Shown one piece after another: positions 8,744-17,133 of a stretch of 61,562 nucleotides of DNA; within the stretch, counting starts at the first letter, position 1, and every line of letters starts with the position of its first letter. Location of the stretch: the NCBI GenBank assembly GCA_964645585.1, contig CAZYAN010000023.1, forward strand, positions 1-61,562. Reading direction: 5' to 3'. This DNA is from DATGSL01 sp964645585. Lineage in GTDB: Bacteria > Verrucomicrobiota > Verrucomicrobiia > Opitutales > T3Sed10-336. Position numbers and translations under genes: made by a program. The notes beneath the pieces were generated by a model. The model did not search any database, was not told the DNA's origin, and saw only the letters and a list, made by a program, of their open reading frames with translations.

Positions 8744-10006
8744 TCATTCTTCGAAGCAGACCAGCGGGTCGCTTCGTTTCTCGAGCGACAAAGACAACAC
8801 GCCTTGGCAAAATCCGTTACAGATCACGCGCGCGGCACCCGGCCCGGTGATGCCCGCCGTTCGCAAGCTTCCCGTCACCCGCTCCGGAAGATCGCCCGCG
8901 TACCAGGCAAACCAGACTGGGAAAAGCACGGCTGCCAAATCCGCGTTCCGCGCCGCGTTCAACGGCAACAGGCCGTCACAAATCAAAGTGTCCAACCGGC
9001 TTCCTCCGATCGCGTCGCCGGTGATTGTCGCTCCGAACGTCTCGCGAAGGTGCCGAATGCGCAACCCCGACCGAAATCGCCGCGTTCCCCATCCGCTTGC
9101 GTTTTCGTCCGCCAAATTGACCGAATCCGCGAACTCCTTCAAAAACTCCGCCCCGCGGCCTGGCCAGTCCGGACATGCCGCGACCATCGCCGCGTATTGC
9201 CGCAGTCGCCGTCGCGGATGATTCGCCGGACGCGCCCCGCGGACTATCCATCGCGCCGCCGCCAGCAAGGTTTCTTCCGAAAGAGCGCCGCCGATCCACG
9301 CGGCCAACGGATAGCGCGTTGCCACCGTCAGCATCGCCCCGCGGTTGCGCCGGTAACCGAGAATCTCCAACGCCGTCTGGTGACACGCCGCCGTCCAGCC
9401 GAGCTTCTCCACCCGCAGCCGCGCGAACCGCACCTTGTCCTCCCATCGCCGTCTCGCGTGCTTCTCGAGCAGCCGCACGCGATCGTCTTCCGGAAGCGAC
9501 GCCAGCTCCTCGGTCGCCTGCCAATGGTCGCGATCCAACGTGGCTTCGATCGCCTCCTCGGCCGCGTACTCCTCCAAGTCGTGATAGAGCAGATCGAGCA
9601 ATACAATCGCCGCCGGCTCACGTCCGGACAGTGTGCGGACGCGCGGCGCGTTCGCCGCCGGATAAAAAAGCAGCACGTGCAAAACGACGTGATCGTAATT
9701 CGGGTCGCGATGATGGCCGTGCTTCTCCCAGTCGGCGGAATGAAAGTGCAATTCGACATCGCCCGTTATTTCCCGGCCGTCGATCGCGAACCGTCCGCCT
9801 TTGAAGTCGGGACCTTCCATCCGATTCCAGCGCCCGGGAAAATGAATTTTCACCGGCACCCCGTCCAGCGTCCGCGCGGCCGCGCCATTGAAATCGCCCC
9901 GAAGCCAGATCTTTTGCAAAAGCTTTTCGGTCACCGTGAACGGACCGTAGAAGCCTTGGAACTCCGCGATCTCGGCCCGTTTTTCCGATTCGTGCAGCGC
10001 CTTCAT
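8744..10006 (-). CDS. DUF2851 family protein
   Basis: Protein of about 420 residues, starting MKALHESEKRAEIAEFQGFYG. The start is set by an ATGA overlap (10003-10006) with the stop of the upstream NYN-domain gene. The N-terminal half has the features I associate with DUF2851: 'EKLLQKIWLRGDFN', 'VKIHFPGRWNRMEGPDFKGG' and 'GDVELHFHSADWEKHGHH', with several conserved Asp, Glu and His residues that could bind a metal. The biochemical function of the family is unknown. The ORF-level extension upstream of 10006 is the antisense of nothing functional and overlaps the NYN gene, so it is not used. Tight coupling to a putative RNase suggests work on the same process. Confidence 0.8.
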   Translation of the reverse strand: MKALHESEKRAEIAEFQGFYGPFTVTEKLLQKIWLRGDFNGAAARTLDGVPVKIHFPGRWNRMEGPDFKGGRFAIDGREITGDVELHFHSADWEKHGHHRDPNYDHVVLHVLLFYPAANAPRVRTLSGREPAAIVLLDLLYHDLEEYAAEEAIEATLDRDHWQATEELASLPEDDRVRLLEKHARRRWEDKVRFARLRVEKLGWTAACHQTALEILGYRRNRGAMLTVATRYPLAAWIGGALSEETLLAAARWIVRGARPANHPRRRLRQYAAMVAACPDWPGRGAEFLKEFADSVNLADENASGWGTRRFRSGLRIRHLRETFGATITGDAIGGSRLDTLICDGLLPLNAARNADLAAVLFPVWFAWYAGDLPERVTGSLRTAGITGPGAARVICNGFCQGVLSLSLEKRSDPLVCFEE

Positions 10007-10488
10007 TCGCCGAACTCGATCTTCCGGTGCCAGTCCGCTTCCACCTGCTTCTGACGGGTCCGCAATTTCGCCGTTACCGCTCGCTCCGCCGCCGTTACCC
10101 AAGACTGAAGATCGTCCGGCGACAGCGCATGCGCGCCGAGCGCTTCGACGGTATGCCTTTCGGCGAGATCGTTGGTCACAACGAGATACATTTCGGGATC
10201 CGCCGCCGCCCCGATCATCCGCTCAATCACGTCGTCGGCCGAAAGCGTTTTCGCCGAATACACATAGGAAAATGTCTGCAAACGGCCCGGCCGCTCGATC
10301 TCGATTTCCGATCCCTGCCCATCGAAAACCAGCGTCACTCGCAAGCGCTCATGGTCGTGCAAAACCTGAACCCGCGACGCCAAAGCTTCGCGCGCCGACG
10401 TAACTCCCTCCCGAAGCGCGCGCCGCAGCTCGGGCCATTGGTGAATGACGTTATACGCGTCGATGAGGAGATGGCGGGAGTAATCCAT
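10003..10488 (-). CDS. YacP-like NYN domain protein, putative ribonuclease
   Basis: Protein of 161 residues starting MDYSRHLLIDAYNVIHQW at the ATG at 10488; longer upstream extensions lack sense. The early Asp in 'LIDAYN', the 'LVFDG' segment near residue 50 and 'LVVTNDLAERH' near residue 103 are the acidic motifs of YacP-like NYN (PIN-fold) domains. Members of this family include Rae1-type ribosome-associated mRNA endonucleases. A cytoplasmic RNA-cleaving role is therefore likely but inferred. The gene overlaps the DUF2851 gene by four bases (ATGA). The C-terminal helix is basic ('KLRTRQKQVEADWHRK'). Confidence 0.8.
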   Translation of the reverse strand: MDYSRHLLIDAYNVIHQWPELRRALREGVTSAREALASRVQVLHDHERLRVTLVFDGQGSEIEIERPGRLQTFSYVYSAKTLSADDVIERMIGAAADPEMYLVVTNDLAERHTVEALGAHALSPDDLQSWVTAAERAVTAKLRTRQKQVEADWHRKIEFGE

Positions 10489-10585
10489 GAGAATAGGGGC
10501 AACCAAAACCTGCGGTGGATTTGCCCGAATGACAACTCTACATCGACACAGCGGAAAAAATTGCCGGTGCGTCCCGGAGCCGCGT

Positions 10586-10638
10586 GTGCCGCGCGCGTTT
10601 CGAGCGCGGCACCCGATGCCTGCCGTCCATGGCAGGCA
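10586..10638. repeat. Two adjacent intergenic hairpins
   Basis: Two perfect inverted repeats lie side by side. GTGCCGCGC (10586-10594) pairs with GCGCGGCAC (10604-10612), and TGCCTGCC (10617-10624) pairs with GGCAGGCA (10631-10638). They sit between the thioredoxin-like gene and the NYN gene. No U-tract follows on either strand, so a simple intrinsic terminator is unlikely. A REP-like repeat or mRNA-stabilising structure is possible. Confidence 0.5.
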
Positions 10639-10669
10639 AGCGCGGGAAGCACCGGTCAACTCGGCGCGG

Positions 10670-11293
10670 TCACGGAAACTTGATCGGGCAGCCGTAGGAA
10701 CGGGTCACGGGATTTTTCACCGGCTTTCCGGCCTTCGACGCGTCGAGTGCCGCAAGCACGTAATTTTCCGCCTTCTCGATGTCTTCGACCTTCGCCGTCG
10801 GAATGCTGTCGATCGCGCCGCCGTAGATAAGCGTCCCTTCCGGATCGATCACAAACATGTGCGGTGTCGCCGTCGCTCCGTACGCGCGGGCGGTTTCGAA
10901 TTCTCCGTCGAAGAGCAAGGCGGTATGCGCGGCGTTCTTCTCTTTGGAAACCCGGTTTGCCTCCTCCGGCGTCATGTTCCCCTGCGTGCCGGGCGCCGAT
11001 GAATTGATTGCCAGCCAAATGACGCCGTCGTCCGTGGCCTGCTTTTGCAACTTCTGCATGGTCCCGCTCCCGTAGAATTTTCTGACAAACGGGCATCCGT
11101 GATTCACCCATTCCAGCACAACGTACTTTCCCCGGTAATCCGAAAGCTTGTGTTCTTTTCCGTTCGTATCGGTCAGGGTGAATTCAGGCGCCGGCTTGCC
11201 GACTTCCGCGGCGGCATGAACAGCGTTGGGGAGCGCGAGCCCGCTGGTTAAGGTTAACGCGAAAGCGAGAAAAAGAGCATGTAATTTGTTCAT
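10670..11293 (-). CDS. Secreted thioredoxin-like/AhpC-TSA family protein
   Basis: Protein of 207 residues starting MNKLHALFLAFALTLTSG, with a signal peptide ending near 'NAVHA' and therefore periplasmic. The fold motif 'VGKPAPEFTLTDTNGKEH' and the segment 'VVLEWVNHGCPFVRKFYGS' place it in the AhpC/TSA-redoxin group. Only one Cys (about residue 67) sits at the usual active site, which reads GCPF instead of CxxC. A second Cys (about 203) lies in the C-terminal 'SYGCPIKF', seen in planctomycete-type redoxins. It probably acts as a peroxiredoxin-like or thiol-transfer protein. It lies 78 bases downstream of an nDsbD-like gene on the same strand, suggesting a shared envelope thiol pathway. Confidence 0.78.
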   Translation of the reverse strand: MNKLHALFLAFALTLTSGLALPNAVHAAAEVGKPAPEFTLTDTNGKEHKLSDYRGKYVVLEWVNHGCPFVRKFYGSGTMQKLQKQATDDGVIWLAINSSAPGTQGNMTPEEANRVSKEKNAAHTALLFDGEFETARAYGATATPHMFVIDPEGTLIYGGAIDSIPTAKVEDIEKAENYVLAALDASKAGKPVKNPVTRSYGCPIKFP

Positions 11294-11371
11294 AGCGGGA
11301 AGCAATGTAATGGATCTTTTCGCAGTCGACAATTCAATTGGGTGTCGAAGAACTCCCGCTCGCTCCGGCGA

Positions 11372-12232
11372 TCAATTGGCGCTTACCCGCCAGCTCCGGC
11401 GCGTTCCGTCATCGGTTTCCGCGACCAGAACCCCTTCCATTCCGGCGAGATTTTTCGGGGCGTTGCGCAACGGCACGCGTATGGAGGCACGGTTTCCCGC
11501 CGAAGCGGTCTCGGGATGCCCAATTACCACCTCCGCGGGCGGCAGCGGATACAACGAATATTTCCAGTTCTCCGGACCGTCGATCTGAAGCAGCAGCTCC
11601 GAGGCCTGTCTCCGCCACGCCACCCGCACCGGCTCATCCGCGCCTTCACGCAGCGGACGCGGCAGGCGCTCCCGGAATCGCTGGAACAATTCGGCATTCG
11701 CCGGACGAACGCCTTCCGCGACTTTTAACCGCACGGACAAGTCCGCCGAACCGGGCAGACAAAGCTCTTTGCAAACCAGCCAGGAGGCGGTGCCGCGAAT
11801 CTCGATTTCATCTCCGTCCAGCTCCATTGGCGGAAAAACCCGCAGAAGCAACAGCACTTCATCCTCGTATCCGTATCCTTCCAGATCGCCCGGCTGTACC
11901 CAAAATTTCGGCACAGGCCATTGGAGTGCGGTCGCCCGAAAACCATCAGGAAGGTCGAGATCGAGCATGGTCGCCATCCCCGCGTCGCCCGGGTACTCCC
12001 AATACGTGTGCCAGCCTGGCGCCATGCGCAAACGCAGCCCGAGCGTGACCGGACGTCCCGGCACAATCGTCTCCGAATCCGCCAGCAATTCCGCTCGAAC
12101 CAGTTCCACACCTTCGTGAACCTGAGCCTCCAGCGGGGCGCTGACAAACACGCCCCAAGCGAAAACTCCCACTGCCGCCGCCACCCAGCGCGCCAATCGT
12201 TTTTTTCCGCCGTCCATAACAGCAAAAAGCAT
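11372..12232 (-). CDS. Periplasmic DsbD N-terminal-domain-like protein (no membrane or thioredoxin domain)
   Basis: Protein of 286 residues. The ATG at 12232 has GGGAG about nine bases upstream; an internal ATG at 12217 is possible. A signal peptide (to about residue 37, 'APLEAQ') precedes a domain with 'LRMAPGWHTYWEYPGDAG', 'FGYxDEVLLL'-like segments and 'SWLVCKELCLPGSA', with Cys at about 154 and 158. This is the nDsbD immunoglobulin-like domain that, in full DsbD, passes electrons to periplasmic partners. The transmembrane and C-terminal thioredoxin parts are absent, so it must work with separate proteins. The adjacent single-Cys thioredoxin-like protein is a candidate partner (inferred). 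Confidence 0.78.
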   Translation of the reverse strand: MLFAVMDGGKKRLARWVAAAVGVFAWGVFVSAPLEAQVHEGVELVRAELLADSETIVPGRPVTLGLRLRMAPGWHTYWEYPGDAGMATMLDLDLPDGFRATALQWPVPKFWVQPGDLEGYGYEDEVLLLLRVFPPMELDGDEIEIRGTASWLVCKELCLPGSADLSVRLKVAEGVRPANAELFQRFRERLPRPLREGADEPVRVAWRRQASELLLQIDGPENWKYSLYPLPPAEVVIGHPETASAGNRASIRVPLRNAPKNLAGMEGVLVAETDDGTRRSWRVSAN

Positions 12233-12601
12233 GCTGCATTTCTCCCGCTCTGTCGACCCCGCGCTTTCTTCTCATAGACGGAACGGTTCATGCGCGCTGC
12301 GGCACCACGGGAGCGGCGGCATTCCTGCCGCTGCTCTCAACTTTGAAAAGTTGAGCTGCGATTGGTTCTCGGAACGCTGGAACGGCCAGTCCGCGGACGA
12401 AATGCGGTTGCACTCGCAGCGCGCGCCTCCGAGCTTGCGAGTTCCCAGGGTTTCAGAAGTTCACTCCGTGTCGTCCCCTTCGCCCGCCTGGCTTGGGGCT
12501 TCTGTTCAAATGAAAAATAAAAACTGAAAAATGACCGTTAAAAGCTGCCCTCCGCCGCTCGCGTCTCGCCAAGCGGCGAGCGACCCATTACCTTCGTCTG
12601 A
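12233..12601. other. Intergenic region between divergent genes, with hairpin repeat
   Basis: This stretch of about 370 bases separates the minus-strand nDsbD-like gene from the plus-strand ABC exporter genes, and should hold promoters for both. It contains the double hairpin at 12311-12355. No gene was found in it. Confidence 0.5.
12311..12355. repeat. Abutting double inverted repeat (REP-like)
   Basis: The first hairpin (12311-12336) has 11-base arms, GAGCGGCGGCA and TGCCGCTGCTC, with one mismatch around a TTCC loop. Directly abutting it is a near-perfect 20-base palindrome (12336-12355), CTCAACTTT-GA-AAAGTTGAG. This two-part structure in an intergenic space looks like a dispersed extragenic repeat rather than a terminator. 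Confidence 0.55.
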
Positions 12602-13378
12602 ATGCAAACGCAACCGGTGCTCGACGTCCGCGATCTCCGAAAGGTCTTCGGCAGCTTCACGGCCCTCGACAGTCTCTCTTTCACGATTCAGCCGGGCGAG
12701 ATCGTCGGCCTTCTCGGCGCGAACGGCGCCGGCAAGACTACCGCCATTCATATCATCCTCGGATTGACCACGCCGACCTCCGGAACCGTCCGCGTTTTCG
12801 GTCTCGACATCGGCCGCCACCGGACCGAAATCCTCCAGCGCTGCAACTTCTCATCGGCCTACAGCAACCTGCCGATGAACCTGAAGGTCTGGGAAAACCT
12901 CCGCATTTTCTCCCTCCTGTACAACATCCCGAACTGGAAAGAAAAATCGCTGGAGCTGCTCGAGATGTTCGAGATTTCGCACCTGCGCAACCATATCAGC
13001 GGACATCTCTCGTCGGGCGAATCGACGCGGCTGAACCTCTGCAAAGCACTCCTCAACGAACCCGAATTGCTCCTCCTCGACGAACCGACCGCCAGTCTCG
13101 ACCCAGACATGGCCGACAAACTTCGAAAATCCCTTCGACTCATCCAGCGCGAGCGCGGCATCGCCATGCTTTATACGTCGCATAATATGCGGGACGTCGA
13201 AGAGATTTGCGACCGCGCGCTCTTTCTCAGCCGCGGCCGGCTCATCGGCGCCGGGACCACGCGCGAGATCCTCGACCAGTTCCGCCAAAAGTCGCTGGAG
13301 GATGTGTTCATCGCGGTCGCCCGAAGCGGCGACGTGATCGACCCGAAACAGGATTCAACGGAGGGGAAGGAAAAATGA
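12602..13378 (+). CDS. ABC transporter ATP-binding protein
   Basis: ATPase of 258 residues. Walker A GANGAGKT is at 39-46, the signature LSSGE at 136-140, Walker B LLLLDEP at about 157-162, and the switch His at about 194 ('YTSHNM'). It resembles CcmA/NodI-type export ATPases, which work with one ABC-2 type permease. The stop overlaps the permease start as ATGA (13375-13378), so the two are translationally coupled. The exported substrate is unknown. The C-terminal tail is short and charged. Confidence 0.88.
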   Translation: MQTQPVLDVRDLRKVFGSFTALDSLSFTIQPGEIVGLLGANGAGKTTAIHIILGLTTPTSGTVRVFGLDIGRHRTEILQRCNFSSAYSNLPMNLKVWENLRIFSLLYNIPNWKEKSLELLEMFEISHLRNHISGHLSSGESTRLNLCKALLNEPELLLLDEPTASLDPDMADKLRKSLRLIQRERGIAMLYTSHNMRDVEEICDRALFLSRGRLIGAGTTREILDQFRQKSLEDVFIAVARSGDVIDPKQDSTEGKEK

Positions 13379-14172
13379 GAACGCTCCGGCGCATTTCCGG
13401 CATGGCCCTTCGCTATGCGTATTTATACAAGCGAAGCCTTCCCCGGCTATTCGAAATCGTCTTCTGGCCGGTCATGGACCTGCTCGTCTGGGGTTTTCTT
13501 ACCTCCTACCTGATCCAGTCGAACGACGACCCGCCGGGATTCATTACGTTTCTCATCGGCGCGATGATTTTTTGGGACATCATGTTCCGCTCGCAGCAAG
13601 GCGTCACGCTGCCGTTCCTCGAAGATATGTGGGGACGGAGCATCCTCAACGTATTCATCGCGCCGATCCGCCCGATCGAGATGCTCGCCGCCACCGTCGT
13701 TGTCGCTATCGTCAAAATCGGGATCACCACCCTGTTTCTCGCCGGCCTCGCCTACAGTTTTTATTCATTCAACCTTTTCGAACTCGGCCTCTACCTGGTG
13801 CCGCTTTTTGCCAACCTGCTGATAACCGGCTGGGCGGTCGGACTGGTGACAACCGCCTTGATCATTCGCTGGGGCCAGGCCGCGGAGGCCCTGGCATGGG
13901 GCGTTCCGTTTCTCCTCCAACCGTTTTCCGCCGTCTTCTACCCGGTTTCCGTTCTGCCCGTGTGGCTCCAGCCGGTTTCGCTCGCCCTGCCGACCACCCA
14001 CGTATTCGAAGGAATGCGCGACGTCGTCCAAAGCGGCACCGCGTCACCCATGCATCTCCTGACCGCCTTCGGCCTCAACGCGGTCTGGATCGTCGCCGCG
14101 GCGGGATTCTTCCACTGGATGCTCGGGAACGCCCGCGAACGCGGCCTCCTCGCCAAACTCGGAACCCAGTGA
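13375..14172 (+). CDS. ABC-2 type transporter permease
   Basis: Membrane protein of 265 residues beginning MRTLRRISGMALRYAYLYKR. The start is fixed by the ATGA overlap with the ATPase gene. About six hydrophobic segments are visible, such as 'VMDLLVWGFLTSYL', 'FITFLIGAMIFWDIMF' and 'TLFLAGLAYSFYSFNL'. Near residue 190 the 'FYPVSVLPVWLQPVSLALP' segment is characteristic of ABC-2 permeases of the NodJ/DrrB kind. It should form an exporter with the preceding ATPase. No substrate can be inferred from the neighbours. Confidence 0.85.
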   Translation: MRTLRRISGMALRYAYLYKRSLPRLFEIVFWPVMDLLVWGFLTSYLIQSNDDPPGFITFLIGAMIFWDIMFRSQQGVTLPFLEDMWGRSILNVFIAPIRPIEMLAATVVVAIVKIGITTLFLAGLAYSFYSFNLFELGLYLVPLFANLLITGWAVGLVTTALIIRWGQAAEALAWGVPFLLQPFSAVFYPVSVLPVWLQPVSLALPTTHVFEGMRDVVQSGTASPMHLLTAFGLNAVWIVAAAGFFHWMLGNARERGLLAKLGTQ

Positions 14173-14551
14173 ACGGCGACCGCCCAAGGATACCGATCGG
14201 GTACAGACGGATTGGCAACTCGCCCCGTCCTCGCTTTCTCCGTATCTTGTGGTTGATCAAAACCGGCTGGAAAATCCTCGCCAGAAAAGGCGGAGACAAA
14301 TTCAACGACCCGATGGAACCGCGCACCCAAGTTCGAGTCATTAACCGGACGGTGCAAAAATCGAATAAAATCAATGCGGCCGGAGCAGAGATTTTCCAGT
14401 TTCTTGCTTCTCTTTGTCCCGCACTTCCAACGCCTTACAAAATTTTTTCAGCCCAGCGCGCTGGCTGTTTGGCATGGAGGCTTGCACCGATGGGCATCCT
14501 TCGTTCAAGCTGGCGGTTTTCAGGAAACCGCATTTTCCGCAAGCACTTCTT
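14173..14551. other. Intergenic region, no gene supported
   Basis: About 380 bases between the ABC permease and the dehydrogenase-cytochrome gene. The reading frame of the latter extends back to 14414, but that extension lacks a signal sequence and is judged non-coding. The promoter of the downstream gene should lie here. Confidence 0.45.
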
Positions 14552-17023
14552 ATGATTCGCCGACTGATCTTTGTCTCGCTTTTGGCTGCAACCCCCGCGT
14601 TTGCTCAACAGGGCGATCGCTCAGATATCGATTTTTCAGCACCTCCGCCGGAGTGGGAAATCCCGCCGGCACCGGTTCTTTCGCCCGAAGAGGCGCTTGA
14701 AGCATTCACCCTGCAGCCCGGCTTCCGCATCGAGCTCGTGGCCAGCGAACCGCTGATCCAGGATCCGGTCGCGATGGATTTCGACGCCGACGGCCGGATC
14801 TGGGTTGTCGAAATGCAGAGCTTCATGCCGAACGTCGACGGCGAGGGCGAGCTGAGTCCGGTCAGCCGGGTCGTCGTTCTCGAGGATACCGACGGCGACG
14901 GCCGTATGGACAAGAGCACGACCTACATGGATAATCTGATCCTGCCGCGGTCGATTCGCGTGGTCGCGGGCGGCGTTTTGCTCGGCGAGCCGCCGAATCT
15001 CTGGTTTACGCGCGATACCGACGGCGACGGCCGCGCCGATGAAAAGATCCTCCTCACCGACAACTACTCCGCGCGCGAGGCCAATCCGGAACATGGCGCC
15101 AACGGACTTCTCTACGGATTAGACAACTGGATCCACGACGCGATGTCCGACAGCGGGAGCTTTCGTTATATTAACGGCGAATGGGTCAACCGCCCGACCG
15201 TCCGCCGCGGCCAGTGGGGGATCTCCCACGACGATTTTGGACGCCACTTCACCAACAACAACAGCAAGTACCTGCAAGCCGACTTTGTCCCGAATCACTA
15301 TTACGCCCGGAACCCAAACTTACGAAGCCAGGCCGGCATTTTCGTGGCGGTCGATTCCGATCAGAGCGTCCACCCGAGCCGCATCACTCCCGGCGTCAAC
15401 CGCCGCGCGCACCTCGACGACGATGGTTTCCTGAAACGCTTCACGGCCGCGTGCGCCCCGATGGTCTACCGGGGCGACGCCTATCCGAAGACGTATTACG
15501 GCAACGTCTTCGTTGCCGAACCGGCAGCGCATTTCATCCGGCGTTCCATCTTAAGAGAAGATGAAAACGGAGTCATCCGCGGCGACAATGCTTACAAGGA
15601 TGAAGAGTTCCTGACGTCGACCGATGAACGTTTCCGCCCGGTAAACCTCTACACCGCGCCGGACGGCACACTCTACGTTCTCGATATGTATCGCGGCATT
15701 TTGCAGCACCGCCAGTTCGTCACCACGTACCTCCGGAACCAGATCATCGAGCGGGGTCTTGAGCAACCACTCGGACTCGGCCGCATTTATCGGATCGTCC
15801 ACGAGGCGCGCGAACCCGGCCCCGCTCCCAAGCTCTCCTCCGCCTCGTCGAAAGAGCTCGTCGAAAATCTCAACCACGCAAACGGCTGGTGGCGCGACAC
15901 GTCGCAGCGTCTCTTGGTCGAGCGCCAAGATCTCTCCGTCGTCGATTCCCTGCGGGAGATGGCACTCAATCACAGAAACCCGGTCGCTCGTATCCACGCC
16001 CTCTGGACACTCGAAGGTCTAAACTCGGCCGATCCCAAAACACTCCTCGAAGCGCTTAAGCACGACCACCCGCAAGTCCGCATCGCTGCTCTTCGGGTCT
16101 CGGAAGGACTGCTCGCCGATTCGAAAGACCGCGAGCTCGCCGCCCGGGTGGCCAAATTGATGTCGGACAAAGTGGCGCCCGTTCGCGTGCAGGCGGTTTT
16201 CTCCGTTGGCGAAATGGGCGATGCCCGCGCCAAGGAGGAAATGCTTTTCGGTGCGCTGCAGCTTCACGCGGCTCAGCCGTACATCATCGAAGCCGTTATC
16301 AGCGGCCTTCAAGGCAGCGAACTCGCCATGCTGAATCGTCTCTGCGCCTCGTCCACTTGGCGCGAAGAGAAAGACGGCCGCGCCCGCGCCTTCAGCCTTC
16401 TTGCCGAAACCATCATGCGCGAAGGTAAGCCGGAAAATATCAACAGCCTGATCACCCTCGCACTCTCCGAGCGGCCTGCCTGGCAAAGCCTGGCGATCCT
16501 CAAGGGTATCGAAAGTTCGAAGATCACCGACCTGGCGGAGCGCCCGGCCGCCATCGGCCAAAAGCCTTCCGAAGCAATCGCCAAGCGCGCTAACGACGTT
16601 CTCGGCAAACTGAAATGGCCTGGAGAAGGCGCCGAAGCCCTCCCGCCGGAACTCCAGTTGCTCGCTGACAAGGGCGGGAAGCAGTATCAGCTGAACTGCA
16701 GCGCCTGCCACGGCGAATCCGGCGAAGGCGTCGAAGGCCTTGGCAAGCCGCTGTCGGGCTCCGAATGGGTGCTCGGCCACCCGGCCAACTTGATTCGTAT
16801 CGTCATCAACGGCAAGGAAGGTCAGGAAAGTCTGATGCCCCCGCTCGGGGCCGCGCTGACCGACGAAAATCTCGCCGCAATCCTCAGTCACGTCCGCCGC
16901 TCCTGGGGAAACGAAGAATCGTTCATCCTGCCGGATGACGTCGCGAAAACGCGTGCGGAATCAACCCGGACCCAGCCATGGACCGACGAGGAACTGCGCG
17001 CTTTGAATAACGCCGGCAACTAA
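14552..17023 (+). CDS. PVC-type secreted dehydrogenase with HEAT repeats and C-terminal cytochrome c
   Basis: Protein of 823 residues starting MIRRLIFVSLLAATPAFAQ, a clear signal peptide. Residues of about 50-450 form a soluble-glucose-dehydrogenase-like propeller ('GFRIELVASEPLIQDPVAMD', 'FDADGRIWVVEMQSF') typical of 'membrane-bound dehydrogenase' domains of the PVC superphylum. Residues of about 450-650 contain HEAT-like helical repeats ('NPVARIHALWTLEGL', 'HPQVRIAALRVSEGL'). A class I cytochrome c follows, with heme motif CSACH at about 716-720 and a likely Met ligand in 'ESLMPPLG'. It probably oxidises a sugar or alcohol in the periplasm and passes electrons to its own heme. The start at 14552 is set by the signal peptide. 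Confidence 0.85.
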   Translation: MIRRLIFVSLLAATPAFAQQGDRSDIDFSAPPPEWEIPPAPVLSPEEALEAFTLQPGFRIELVASEPLIQDPVAMDFDADGRIWVVEMQSFMPNVDGEGELSPVSRVVVLEDTDGDGRMDKSTTYMDNLILPRSIRVVAGGVLLGEPPNLWFTRDTDGDGRADEKILLTDNYSAREANPEHGANGLLYGLDNWIHDAMSDSGSFRYINGEWVNRPTVRRGQWGISHDDFGRHFTNNNSKYLQADFVPNHYYARNPNLRSQAGIFVAVDSDQSVHPSRITPGVNRRAHLDDDGFLKRFTAACAPMVYRGDAYPKTYYGNVFVAEPAAHFIRRSILREDENGVIRGDNAYKDEEFLTSTDERFRPVNLYTAPDGTLYVLDMYRGILQHRQFVTTYLRNQIIERGLEQPLGLGRIYRIVHEAREPGPAPKLSSASSKELVENLNHANGWWRDTSQRLLVERQDLSVVDSLREMALNHRNPVARIHALWTLEGLNSADPKTLLEALKHDHPQVRIAALRVSEGLLADSKDRELAARVAKLMSDKVAPVRVQAVFSVGEMGDARAKEEMLFGALQLHAAQPYIIEAVISGLQGSELAMLNRLCASSTWREEKDGRARAFSLLAETIMREGKPENINSLITLALSERPAWQSLAILKGIESSKITDLAERPAAIGQKPSEAIAKRANDVLGKLKWPGEGAEALPPELQLLADKGGKQYQLNCSACHGESGEGVEGLGKPLSGSEWVLGHPANLIRIVINGKEGQESLMPPLGAALTDENLAAILSHVRRSWGNEESFILPDDVAKTRAESTRTQPWTDEELRALNNAGN

Positions 17024-17043
17024 ACTAACCACGCTTTTTACAG

Positions 17044-17071
17044 GGAACGGCCCGTTCCTCCGGGTCGTTCC
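17044..17071. terminator. Possible terminator between convergent genes
   Basis: GGAACGG (17044-17050) is complementary both to CCGTTCC just after it and to a second CGTTCC at 17066-17071, allowing a small stem. It lies between the stops of two convergent genes. No clear U-tract follows. Confidence 0.3.
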
Positions 17072-17133
17072 CCCGAACCGGCGCTTCCAAAATCAAGGGG
17101 CGCCGCGGCTGCCACTCGCGAGTACCCCGCTCT

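Noticed and set aside
8672..10054. Plus-strand open frame of 460 codons
   Set aside because: Opposite strand of the DUF2851 gene; Arg/Pro-rich low-complexity translation without a recognisable domain.
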